A program made the position numbers and the translations under genes. Positions 36,196 to 44,252 of a stretch of DNA of 64,000 nucleotides are shown here, piece by piece (positions within the stretch are counted from its first letter, which is position 1; each line of letters opens with the position of its first letter). Under the pieces are notes generated by a model. It saw nothing but the letters and a program-made list of their open reading frames with translations. It searched no databases and was not told where the DNA came from. Location of the stretch: the NCBI RefSeq assembly GCF_002218045.2, contig NZ_AP018685.1, positions 744,001 through 808,000 of the forward strand, given 5' to 3'. Source of the DNA: Vibrio rumoiensis (GTDB lineage Bacteria > Pseudomonadota > Gammaproteobacteria > Enterobacterales > Vibrionaceae).

Positions 36196-36669
36196 ATGGA
36201 TAAAGTCCCGATGACCGTGAGTGGTGAGCAATTACTACGCACAGAATTAGAAGCGTTATTAAAGCGCCGCCCGTTGATCTCAGCGGCTATTGCTGAAGCT
36301 AGAGAACTTGGCGATTTAAAAGAAAATGCTGAATACCATGCTGCACGTGAAGAACAAGGTATCTGTGAAGCTCAAATTCGTGATATTGAATATAAACTTT
36401 CAGTTGCCCAAGTTATCGATGTGACGAAAATGGATAATACGGGTAAGGTTATTTTTGGTTCTACCGTAACTTTACTTGATCTTGATACCGACAAAGAAGT
36501 GAAGTATCAAATCGTCGGTGATGATGAAGCCGATATTAAATCGGGTAAAATCTCCGTTAGCTCTCCGATTGCTCGTGGGTTAATTGGTAAAATGGAAGGC
36601 GATGAAGTCGTTATTTCTACGCCTGGAGGGGATAAAGACCTCGAAATCACGCAAGTAGATTATATCTAA
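36196..36669 (+). CDS. greA: Transcription elongation factor GreA
   Basis: GreA rescues backtracked RNA polymerase by stimulating transcript cleavage. With ATG at 36196 (GAGG ribosome-binding site six bases upstream; a GTG at 36184 is in frame but less likely) the protein is 157 residues. The N-terminal coiled coil carries the acidic tip in RELGDLKENAEYHAAREEQ, and the C-terminal FKBP-like domain has SPIARGLIGK. It matches E. coli GreA over its full length apart from a one-residue gap near the start. Confidence 0.98.
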   Translation: MDKVPMTVSGEQLLRTELEALLKRRPLISAAIAEARELGDLKENAEYHAAREEQGICEAQIRDIEYKLSVAQVIDVTKMDNTGKVIFGSTVTLLDLDTDKEVKYQIVGDDEADIKSGKISVSSPIARGLIGKMEGDEVVISTPGGDKDLEITQVDYI

Positions 36670-36695
36670 TTGCTGGTTTAAAGTTGGATGCAAAG

Positions 36696-36723
36696 AAAGG
36701 CTGCAGATTTTGCGGCCTTTTTT
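36696..36723 (+). terminator. greA terminator
   Basis: AAAGGCTGCA pairs imperfectly with TGCGGCCTTT around 36696-36720, followed by Ts. Confidence 0.75.
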
Positions 36724-36792
36724 ATTGGTGAGTTTTCAAGTTTAAGATATATAACTATCGTCGCCAGTAACGAAGTATTCGATACACCAAAT

Positions 36793-36819
36793 AAAAAAAG
36801 ACCGCACTAGGCGATCTTC
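36793..36819 (-). terminator. yhbY terminator
   Basis: On the minus strand AAGATCGCC pairs imperfectly with GCGGTCTT, followed by a run of seven Ts (the A run at 36793-36799 on the plus strand). Confidence 0.75.
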
Positions 36820-36854
36820 TATCTTGAAATCAAAGTAATTTGGTAAGTGAGTAG

Positions 36855-37151
36855 TTACTTACGAGGGATCTCTATTTTACGTTGCTCGCTTTGGCGGTAT
36901 AAAACTAAGACTTTTCCAATAGTTTGTACTTTTTCCGCTTTAGTTTCACGAACAATGGCGTCTATAATCAGAGACTTGGTTTCACGGTCTTCAGAAGCGA
37001 CTTTGACTTTAATCAGCTCGTGATGGTCAAGTGCAAGCTCAATTTCCGCAAGAACAGCTTCAGTCAATCCATTTGCGCCCATTAGCACAACAGGTTTTAA
37101 ACTGTGAGCTAGTCCTTTCAAGTGCTGCTTTTGTTTGGTGCTTAGGTTCAT
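36855..37151 (-). CDS. yhbY: Ribosome assembly RNA-binding protein YhbY
   Basis: A 98-residue CRM-domain protein associated with pre-50S particles. It contains KQKQHLKGLAHSLKPVVLMG, the GLTEAVLAEIELALDHHELIK helix and the conserved KVQTIGKVLVLYR strand. It is divergent from rlmE, the same arrangement as in E. coli. Confidence 0.95.
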   Translation of the reverse strand: MNLSTKQKQHLKGLAHSLKPVVLMGANGLTEAVLAEIELALDHHELIKVKVASEDRETKSLIIDAIVRETKAEKVQTIGKVLVLYRQSEQRKIEIPRK

Positions 37152-37241
37152 TGTGCGGCCATTTTTTTATAGTATAAGGGTTGAAAACATCTATTTTAGC
37201 GCCATCTATTCTGGAAGACTATATTTTCCGTAATAGTTTTT

Positions 37242-37523
37242 ATACCCAAGTAACTTTAAGATGCGAGTTTCAGCAAGAATAAAACAAGTTTTAAGCAAGG
37301 CAAATTGAATATGATCATAGCGATTCTATCTCTGTCCGATTTAACGCAGCATAAAGCTTGTTTTAACTTGCCCTTCGGGAGCTTCATTCAAACCTCCTCT
37401 TTTTAGTAGGAGAAAGGCCGCGTCAGATTGGTTTGAAAGGTGCTTGCATTCCTGCGCTAATCTTCTTTACCTAAAGGTTTGGATGATAGCTCTGAATTCT
37501 GTATCTTAGAGTCACTTGGGTAT
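37242..37523. repeat. MITE-like palindromic repeat element, copy B (282 bp)
   Basis: Terminal inverted repeats ATACCCAAGTAACTTTAAG (37242-37260) and CTTAGAGTCACTTGGGTAT (37505-37523) are complementary at 17 of 19 positions. The interior contains CTTGCCCTTCGGGAGCTTC, a TCCTC/GAGGA-type hairpin near 37397-37413, and the blocks shared with copy A at 24523. It lies between divergent yhbY and rlmE. From memory, similar elements bounded by TACCCAAGT are common between genes in Vibrio. Confidence 0.8.
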
Positions 37524-37617
37524 GTTAATCGCAATGGCTCTTGTGATGTTTATGCAGCAGCTGACACTTCCTTCATAGTAATAATGTTAGAAGTATTGAA
37601 TAATCATTAGGAATGAA

Positions 37618-38247
37618 ATGAGTAAGAAAAAACACTCGGCCAGCTCTGGCCGTTGGCTACAAGAGCATTTTGATGATAAGTATGTAGCGGAGGCTCAAAA
37701 GCGAGGTTACCGATCTCGTGCTATTTTCAAAATTGAAGAAATTCAAGAAAAAGATAAGCTCTTAAAGCCGGGAATGACAGTGGTCGATTTAGGTGCCGCA
37801 CCGGGGGGCTGGTCTCAATATGCAGCAGAAGTTGTTGGTGATGATGGCCAAGTAATAGCTTGTGACATTTTATCTATGGATTCGATAGCAGGTGTTAGCT
37901 TCCTTCAAGGGGATTTTCGTGAGGAAGCAGTATTAAGCGCCTTACTAGAACGCATTCAACCTGATATGGTGGATGTGGTAATGTCCGATATGGCACCGAA
38001 CATGAGCGGAAATCTGGCCGTTGACCAACCACGAGCGATGTATTTAGTTGAATTAGCATTGGATATGTGTCGACAAGTTCTAGCTCCGGATGGTAGTTTT
38101 GTCGTTAAGGTATTCCAAGGCGAAGGCTTTGATCAGTACGTCAAAGATGTACGAGAAATGTTTAAAGCTGTAAAAATTCGTAAACCAGACTCTTCACGTG
38201 CTCGTTCTCGTGAGGTATATATCGTAGCTACAGGATATAAACTGTAG
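37618..38247 (+). CDS. rlmE: 23S rRNA 2'-O-methyltransferase RlmE
   Basis: RlmE (RrmJ/FtsJ) methylates the 2'-OH of U2552 in the 23S A-loop at a late step of 50S assembly. The 209-residue protein has the SAM-binding VVDLGAAPGGWSQ (about residues 55-67) and the catalytic tetrad K38, D124 (VMSDMAPN), K164 (FVVKVFQG) and E199. ftsH follows after 40 bases, as in E. coli. Confidence 0.98.
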   Translation: MSKKKHSASSGRWLQEHFDDKYVAEAQKRGYRSRAIFKIEEIQEKDKLLKPGMTVVDLGAAPGGWSQYAAEVVGDDGQVIACDILSMDSIAGVSFLQGDFREEAVLSALLERIQPDMVDVVMSDMAPNMSGNLAVDQPRAMYLVELALDMCRQVLAPDGSFVVKVFQGEGFDQYVKDVREMFKAVKIRKPDSSRARSREVYIVATGYKL

Positions 38248-38287
38248 TAATCTACTTTTAATTAATAGAGACCGAGAGGCTGACACC

Positions 38288-40225
38288 TTGAGTGACATGG
38301 CAAAAAATTTAATTTTATGGCTAGTAATCGCCGTAGTTTTGATGTCAGTTTTCCAGAGCTTTGGGCCTGGGGACAGTAACGGAAAAGCGATTGATTACAC
38401 ATCCTTTGTAAAAGACGTTGGTCAAGGCCAAGTTCGTGAGGCAAAGTTCAAGGATAGAGAAATTACCTTTGTTCGAACTGATAATTCTCGCAATGTAACT
38501 TATATGCCAGTTTATGATGATAAGCTTCTCGACGATCTTATTAACCAAAATGTAAAAGTATCAGGCACGCCTCCTGAGCAACAAAGCTTGTTAGGTACCA
38601 TTTTCATTTCTTGGTTCCCAATGATCTTATTGATCGGGGTGTGGATTTTCTTCATGCGTCAAATGCAAGGTGGCGGTGGCGGTAAAGGCGCTATGTCATT
38701 TGGTAAGAGTAAGGCCCGAATGATGGGTGAAGATCAAATCAAAACGACCTTTGCTGATGTTGCTGGTTGTGATGAAGCCAAAGAAGATGTGAAAGAGCTA
38801 GTTGATTACTTACGTGATCCAAGTCGTTTCCAAAAGCTAGGGGGAAAAATTCCTACCGGTGTTCTTTTAGTTGGTCCTCCTGGTACAGGTAAAACGTTAT
38901 TAGCGAAAGCGATTGCCGGTGAAGCGAAAGTACCATTCTTTACGATTTCGGGTTCTGACTTCGTTGAAATGTTTGTTGGTGTTGGTGCATCTCGTGTGCG
39001 TGACATGTTTGAACAAGCGAAAAAAGCTTCTCCATGTATCATCTTTATTGATGAAATCGATGCTGTAGGTCGTCAGCGTGGCGCTGGTGTTGGTGGTGGG
39101 CATGATGAGCGTGAACAAACCCTAAACCAAATGTTGGTTGAGATGGATGGTTTTGAAGGCAATGAAGGTATCATCGTTATTGCTGCTACTAACCGTCCAG
39201 ATGTATTAGACCCAGCATTACTTCGCCCAGGTCGTTTTGACCGTCAAGTTGTGGTTGGTTTACCTGATGTACGTGGGCGTGAACAAATTTTAAAAGTTCA
39301 TATGCGCAAAGTACCTCTGGCTGAAAATGTTGAACCTTCTCTAATTGCTCGTGGTACACCGGGATTCTCTGGTGCTGACCTTGCAAACTTAGTGAATGAA
39401 GCAGCATTGTTTGCCGCTCGTGGTAACAAACGCAATGTTTCAATGGTTGAATTTGAACTGGCGAAAGACAAAATTATGATGGGCGCTGAGCGTCGTTCGA
39501 TGGTGATGTCTGAAGAAACCAAAGCATCGACTGCCTATCATGAAGCGGGCCATGCGATTGTTGGTCGTTTAGTCCCTGAGCATGATCCTGTTTATAAGGT
39601 TTCAATTATTCCTCGTGGCCGAGCACTTGGTGTCACCATGTACTTACCTGAGCAAGATCGAGTCAGCATGAATCGCCAACATCTAGAGTCTATGATTTCT
39701 AGTTTATATGGTGGCCGTCTAGCTGAAGAGCTCATTTATGGTTCTGATAAGGTATCGACGGGAGCTTCAAATGATATTGAACGCGCAACCGATATTGCTC
39801 GTAAGATGGTGACTCAATGGGGCTTCTCTGAAAAACTAGGACCTTTACTTTATGCTGAAGATGAAGGCGAAGTGTTCTTAGGACGTTCAGTAACACAGAC
39901 GAAACATATGTCTGATGAAACGGCACGTTTGATTGACCAAGAAGTACGAATTCTGATAGACCGCAACTATGATCGTGCTAAGAAAATTTTAGAAGAAAAT
40001 ATGGATATCATGCATGCGATGAAAGATGCTTTGATGAAATATGAAACGATCGATGCTGGTCAGATTGAAGATTTAATGAATCGTTCTGAAACTATTCGTC
40101 CACCACAAGGTTGGACAGACAGCGAAGCTAAACCAACAGAATCAGCTACTGAATCAAAAGTAGACGAAACTAAAGTTGAAGCTAAGCCAGAAGATGATAA
40201 CGAATCGAAAAATAAAGATTCATAA
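38288..40225 (+). CDS. ftsH: ATP-dependent zinc metalloprotease FtsH
   Basis: This inner-membrane AAA+ protease degrades damaged membrane proteins and regulators such as LpxC. The 645-residue protein has two N-terminal transmembrane helices around a periplasmic domain (residues about 8-26 and 103-123), the AAA module with Walker A GPPGTGKT, Walker B IIFIDEIDA and the second region of homology, and the zinc site HEAGH at 418-422. TTG at 38288 is chosen because GAGAGG lies eight bases upstream; an ATG three codons later is the alternative. The C-terminal tail is charged and low-complexity. Confidence 0.98.
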   Translation: MSDMAKNLILWLVIAVVLMSVFQSFGPGDSNGKAIDYTSFVKDVGQGQVREAKFKDREITFVRTDNSRNVTYMPVYDDKLLDDLINQNVKVSGTPPEQQSLLGTIFISWFPMILLIGVWIFFMRQMQGGGGGKGAMSFGKSKARMMGEDQIKTTFADVAGCDEAKEDVKELVDYLRDPSRFQKLGGKIPTGVLLVGPPGTGKTLLAKAIAGEAKVPFFTISGSDFVEMFVGVGASRVRDMFEQAKKASPCIIFIDEIDAVGRQRGAGVGGGHDEREQTLNQMLVEMDGFEGNEGIIVIAATNRPDVLDPALLRPGRFDRQVVVGLPDVRGREQILKVHMRKVPLAENVEPSLIARGTPGFSGADLANLVNEAALFAARGNKRNVSMVEFELAKDKIMMGAERRSMVMSEETKASTAYHEAGHAIVGRLVPEHDPVYKVSIIPRGRALGVTMYLPEQDRVSMNRQHLESMISSLYGGRLAEELIYGSDKVSTGASNDIERATDIARKMVTQWGFSEKLGPLLYAEDEGEVFLGRSVTQTKHMSDETARLIDQEVRILIDRNYDRAKKILEENMDIMHAMKDALMKYETIDAGQIEDLMNRSETIRPPQGWTDSEAKPTESATESKVDETKVEAKPEDDNESKNKDS

Positions 40226-40243
40226 TTTTTTGTTAATATCTTT

Positions 40244-40270
40244 AAGCCCTGATGAAAGTCAGGGCTTTTT
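40244..40270 (+). terminator. ftsH terminator
   Basis: AAGCCCTGA (40244-40252) pairs with TCAGGGCTT (40259-40267), followed by Ts. folP begins about 115 bases later. Confidence 0.88.
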
Positions 40271-40383
40271 GCTTTCCTATATGCTCAAGCACCCTCAAAA
40301 TGCTGAAACATCTGTCTTGAGGCGGCTTGGTTATATCCATTATTCTCTTCGTATTATCTAAACCTGCTAGAGATTTGCTTGTT

Positions 40384-41214
40384 ATGAAATTGACTTCGAA
40401 CAATAAACAACTCGACCTTTCCAAGCCTCAAATTATGGGTATCTTGAATGTTACCCCTGACTCTTTTTCTGATGGTGGTCGATTTAATCAATTGGACAAA
40501 GCGATGGCACAAGTCACTGCTTTGATTAAGTCTGGCGCCACTATCATTGATATTGGTGGTGAATCAACTCGACCTGGAGCACAAGAAGTTTCACTCGAAG
40601 AAGAATTGCAGCGAGTGATTCCTTTAGTAAAGGCTATTCGTGAAAGTTCGGATGTATGGATTTCTATCGATACAAGTAAAGCTGAAGTCATGAAGCAAAG
40701 TATTCAATGTGGAGCGGATATCATTAATGATGTGCGCTCACTTTATGAGCCTGATGCATTAGATATAGTGGCAGAAGCGGGTATTCCCGTATGTATTATG
40801 CATATGCAAGGTGATCCTAAAACCATGCAGAATAATCCAAAATATAACGATGTGTTACATGATGTTGAAACCTTTTTAACCCAGAGAATTGACGAGTGCG
40901 TCGCCGCAGGTATTAAGCGTGAGAATATTATTATCGATCCAGGCTTTGGTTTTGGTAAGAGTTTAGAGCATAATTATCACTTACTGGCAAATCTTGAGCG
41001 TTTTCATCAATATCAATTGCCAATTTTAGCCGGAATGTCGAGAAAATCTATGGTATCCAACGCCTTAGAAAAGCCGACTAGCGAATGTGTTATCGGCAGT
41101 GTTGTATGCGCAACACTTGCAGCTCAACAAGGTGCACACATCATTCGGGTCCATGATGTAAATGAAACTCAAGATGCCATGAGAATTTTGGCAATCACAC
41201 AAACTAATAAATAA
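40384..41214 (+). CDS. folP: Dihydropteroate synthase
   Basis: It condenses p-aminobenzoate with dihydropterin pyrophosphate in folate synthesis and is the sulfonamide target. ATG at 40384 gives 276 residues; the frame stays open to 40327 but that part is not conserved. Signature motifs are GILNVTPDSFSDGG near the start, DIGGESTRPGA, and the C-terminal IIRVHDV. It stands between ftsH and glmM, the conserved order. Confidence 0.98.
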   Translation: MKLTSNNKQLDLSKPQIMGILNVTPDSFSDGGRFNQLDKAMAQVTALIKSGATIIDIGGESTRPGAQEVSLEEELQRVIPLVKAIRESSDVWISIDTSKAEVMKQSIQCGADIINDVRSLYEPDALDIVAEAGIPVCIMHMQGDPKTMQNNPKYNDVLHDVETFLTQRIDECVAAGIKRENIIIDPGFGFGKSLEHNYHLLANLERFHQYQLPILAGMSRKSMVSNALEKPTSECVIGSVVCATLAAQQGAHIIRVHDVNETQDAMRILAITQTNK

Positions 41215-41277
41215 TTCAATTTTGACAGTTAAGCGATACTAACTGTCAATGTTCAGTTTGAAATTAAAGGACAAATC

Positions 41278-42615
41278 ATGTCAACGAGAAAATATTTTGG
41301 CACCGATGGTGTGCGCGGTAAAGTTGGAGAGTATCCAATCACTCCTGACTTTGTATTGAAGCTAGGTTGGGCTGCTGGACGAGTATTAGCGAAGCAAGGT
41401 ACCAAGCAAGTGATCATCGGTAAAGATACTCGTATTTCAGGCTATATGTTGGAATCTGCATTAGAAGCAGGTTTAGCCGCAGCTGGTCTTAAAGCTATTT
41501 TGACAGGGCCAATGCCAACCCCCGCAGTTGCTTACTTAACGCGAACTTTTCGTGCGGAAGCGGGGATCGTGATATCGGCATCTCACAATCCTTATTACGA
41601 TAATGGTATTAAGTTCTTTTCATCTGAAGGGACAAAGTTGCCGGATGATATTGAGTTGGCGATTGAAGCGGAACTTGAAAAAGAGATTGAATGTGTTGAA
41701 TCTGCCATGCTAGGTAAAGCTAAGCGTATGGTTGATGCTGCTGGCCGTTATATCGAATTTTGTAAAAGTACCTTCCCTAATGAACTGAGCTTAAAAGGAC
41801 TAAAAATCGTAGTGGATTGTGCTCATGGTGCTACTTATCATATTGCACCAAGTGTTTTTACCGAATTAGGCGCTGAAGTGATCGCAATAGGTTGTGAGCC
41901 TAACGGTTTGAATATCAATGCAGAAGTTGGTGCAACGGATGTCCGAGCTCTACAACAGCGAGTATTAGCTGAAGAGGCCGATCTTGGCTTAGCGTTTGAC
42001 GGTGATGGTGATCGTATCATCATGGTGGATGAGCTTGGAAATAAAGTTGATGGTGACCAAATCGCTTATATTATTGCTCGTGATGCTTTGCGCCGTGGTG
42101 AGCTCAAAGGTGGTGTTGTCGGTACCTTGATGACCAATCTTGGTATGGAGAATGGCTTGAAGCAATTAGGGATCCCCTTTGTTCGTTCTAAAGTTGGCGA
42201 TCGCTATGTTATGGAACAGTTACTTGAGAAAGGTTGGAAAATTGGCGCAGAAAACTCCGGTCATGTCATCTTGTTAGATAAGGTTACGACTGGTGATGCG
42301 ATTGTTGCTGCATTGCAAGTGCTTGCTTCAATTGTTGGGAGTAAATTGTCTCTTAGTGCCTTAGCATCCGGCATGACTTTATACCCTCAAGTGCTGGTTA
42401 ATGTGCGTTTTTCTGGTGATACCGATCCGTTACAAAACCAAGCCGTATTAGCCTCGGTTCAAGAGGTGGAATCTCAATTAGGTGATAAAGGCCGAGTGCT
42501 GTTACGTAAATCGGGTACAGAGCCGTTAATTCGAGTAATGGTTGAAGGAGAAGATGCGCAACTTGTTGAATCATCAGCTAACGCCATTGCCCAAAAAGTG
42601 AAAGAACATTGCTAA
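41278..42615 (+). CDS. glmM: Phosphoglucosamine mutase
   Basis: GlmM converts glucosamine-6-phosphate to glucosamine-1-phosphate for UDP-GlcNAc, the precursor of peptidoglycan and LPS. The 445-residue protein has the phosphoserine loop VISASHNP with active Ser102, the metal-binding DGDGDR loop (about residues 240-245), the sugar-binding ENSGH and the C-terminal phosphate-binding RKSGTEPLIRVM. An AAAGGA ribosome-binding site precedes the ATG. Confidence 0.99.
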   Translation: MSTRKYFGTDGVRGKVGEYPITPDFVLKLGWAAGRVLAKQGTKQVIIGKDTRISGYMLESALEAGLAAAGLKAILTGPMPTPAVAYLTRTFRAEAGIVISASHNPYYDNGIKFFSSEGTKLPDDIELAIEAELEKEIECVESAMLGKAKRMVDAAGRYIEFCKSTFPNELSLKGLKIVVDCAHGATYHIAPSVFTELGAEVIAIGCEPNGLNINAEVGATDVRALQQRVLAEEADLGLAFDGDGDRIIMVDELGNKVDGDQIAYIIARDALRRGELKGGVVGTLMTNLGMENGLKQLGIPFVRSKVGDRYVMEQLLEKGWKIGAENSGHVILLDKVTTGDAIVAALQVLASIVGSKLSLSALASGMTLYPQVLVNVRFSGDTDPLQNQAVLASVQEVESQLGDKGRVLLRKSGTEPLIRVMVEGEDAQLVESSANAIAQKVKEHC

Positions 42616-42624
42616 AAAGGTGGT

Positions 42625-42657
42625 GAGGCCTGGTGTGTATTTTTGTACACCGGCCTC
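42625..42657 (+). terminator. glmM-secG hairpin
   Basis: GAGGCCTGGTGT (42625-42636) pairs with ACACCGGCCTC (42647-42657) with one mismatch. It is stable, but only a weak T stretch follows, so termination is likely but not certain. Confidence 0.6.
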
Positions 42658-42832
42658 ATTCTTGTTAGTTTTGTCCCTTTTTTAATCATTTGAACCGCAA
42701 GTTGGACTTTTTTGATAATTTTCACTTGTCAGTGAGCGTTGGTTTAGTTAGTATCACTCCGCCTCATTAGGGAGGTGCGTTATTGTTTTCTATGAAAGCA
42801 ATAGCTCAGAAATTTAGAACATAGGTGGAAAA

Positions 42833-43180
42833 ATGTTAACAGTTCTACTTGTGATTTATCTACTGGCTGCGCTTGGTGTAATTGGCCTAGTGTTGATTCA
42901 GCAAGGTAAAGGCGCAGACATGGGAGCTTCATTCGGGGCTGGAGCATCAAACACAGTGTTTGGCTCTGGTGGCTCAGGTAATTTCCTAACCCGATCTACA
43001 GCGATTTTCGCAACCGTATTTTTTATCCTTAGCTTGGTTCTTGGCCATATTTCAACGGCGAAGCATGACTCTAAGTTTGCTGCACCGCAATTAAGTGTTG
43101 AGCAAAAAACGGATAAATCAGAAAGTGTTGCAACTGATGAAATTCCAGCTCCTAAGAGCAACGACGAAATTCCTCAGTAA
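42833..43180 (+). CDS. secG: Preprotein translocase subunit SecG
   Basis: This small SecYEG subunit assists SecA-driven protein export. The 115-residue protein has two transmembrane helices (residues about 3-22 and 53-72) around a conserved loop GKGADMGASFGAG...NTVFGS, and a charged C-terminal tail. A GGTGG ribosome-binding site precedes the ATG. The next genes are tRNA-Leu and tRNA-fMet, as in E. coli. Confidence 0.97.
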   Translation: MLTVLLVIYLLAALGVIGLVLIQQGKGADMGASFGAGASNTVFGSGGSGNFLTRSTAIFATVFFILSLVLGHISTAKHDSKFAAPQLSVEQKTDKSESVATDEIPAPKSNDEIPQ

Positions 43181-43220
43181 TAGTTACGTTAGTAACAGAA
43201 ATATATTCAGTAAGAATATT

Positions 43221-43305
43221 GCCGAGATGGTGAAATTGGTAGACACGCTAGCATGAGGTGCTAGTGCCTTATGGTGTGGGGGTTCAAGTCCCCCTCTCGG
43301 CACCA
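43221..43305 (+). tRNA. tRNA-Leu (GAG)
   Basis: An 85-base class II tRNA with encoded CCA. Acceptor GCCGAGA pairs with TCTCGGC, the anticodon stem CTAGC/GCTAG encloses ATGAGGT (GAG), and the T-loop is TTCAAGT. It follows secG by 40 bases and may be co-transcribed with it. Confidence 0.96.
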
Positions 43306-43318
43306 TTGTTTGTAAAAC

Positions 43319-43346
43319 TTGTAATGTCTATTGTAGCGAGTATAAT
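43319..43346 (+). promoter_or_regulatory. Promoter of the tRNA-fMet (metY-like) operon
   Basis: TTGTAA (43319-43324), a 16-base spacer and a perfect TATAAT (43341-43346) followed by GCCGC lie between the Leu and fMet tRNAs. It is suitable for a stable-RNA operon that may continue into rimP-nusA-infB. Confidence 0.7.
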
Positions 43347-43373
43347 GCCGCTCAGATAGAAAGCAAAATCGGA

Positions 43374-43450
<77 letters not shown>

Positions 43451-43552
43451 ATCCTTTAATAGGATATGCTGTTGCAAGTTTTTGTGTTGAGAGTCTGACT
43501 TTTAGCACAACTAAGCTAAACTTTTAGCTTGGTAATATCAGGGTCCAGCAAT

Positions 43553-43580
43553 AAAAAACCCCGACTTATCGGGGTTTTTT
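43553..43580 (+). terminator. Terminator after tRNA-fMet
   Basis: A 12-bp perfect stem (AAAAAACCCCGA at 43553-43564, TCGGGGTTTTTT at 43569-43580) with a 4-base loop. A second weaker GGGC-TTTAA-GCCC hairpin with a 7-T run follows at 43658-43677. Apart from these the gap 43451-43778 shows no gene. Confidence 0.88.
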
Positions 43581-43778
43581 ATTATCTGCATAACTTGATT
43601 GGCTAAAATTAGCAGATTAAGTTTGTTATAACGCAGATAATGCATGGTGTTTGAATTGGGCTTTAAGCCCTTTTTTTGTTTCTGGACGATTGGCTTTAAG
43701 CTTAGCTTCTTGGTTTTGTTGGCTTTTTTTATACATAAAGTAACAAAATGTGGAGAAAGCTTCATTTCCGGAGAGAGT

Positions 43779-44234
43779 ATGACTGGTTTAGAAAAACAAT
43801 TAACCGAATTATTGGAAGCGCCAGTGGCCGCTTCTGGTTATGAATTAGTTGGCTTGGAATTTATCCGAGCTGGCGAGCACTCCACATTGCGTATTTTTAT
43901 TGACCATGAAAATGGTATCAATGTTGATGACTGTGCTGAAGTTAGTCGTCAAGTGAGCGCGGTAATGGATGTCGAAGATCCAATTACAGTCGCCTACAAC
44001 TTAGAGGTTTCCTCACCAGGTTTAGAACGTCCACTGTTCAAGCCTGCTCATTACCAACAATTTATTGGTCACGAAGTGAACTTGGTATTGAAGATGGCGG
44101 TCAATAACCGTCGTAAGTGGAAAGGTGTAATTACCGCTATCGAGGGGGAAATTATCACAATTACCCTCGATGGCAATGAAGAACAATTTGCTTTAAGTAA
44201 TATTTCTAAAGCTAACTTGATACCAAAATTTTAA
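43779..44234 (+). CDS. rimP: Ribosome maturation factor RimP
   Basis: RimP assists early 30S assembly. ATG at 43779 has a GGAGAGAG ribosome-binding site and gives 151 residues with the family N-terminus MTGLEKQLTELLE; an upstream in-frame extension is hydrophobic, low-complexity and not conserved. Motifs include LRIFIDHENGINVDDCAEVSR and YNLEVSSPGLERPLFKPAHY. It is the first protein gene of the nusA-infB operon. Confidence 0.97.
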   Translation: MTGLEKQLTELLEAPVAASGYELVGLEFIRAGEHSTLRIFIDHENGINVDDCAEVSRQVSAVMDVEDPITVAYNLEVSSPGLERPLFKPAHYQQFIGHEVNLVLKMAVNNRRKWKGVITAIEGEIITITLDGNEEQFALSNISKANLIPKF

Positions 44235-44252
44235 GTCTGAAGAGGCGAGAAC

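Noticed and set aside
43644..43778. N-terminal extension of rimP of 45 residues.
   Set aside because: It overlaps a terminator-like hairpin, is low-complexity hydrophobic, and the ATG at 43779 has a clear ribosome-binding site and the conserved N-terminus.
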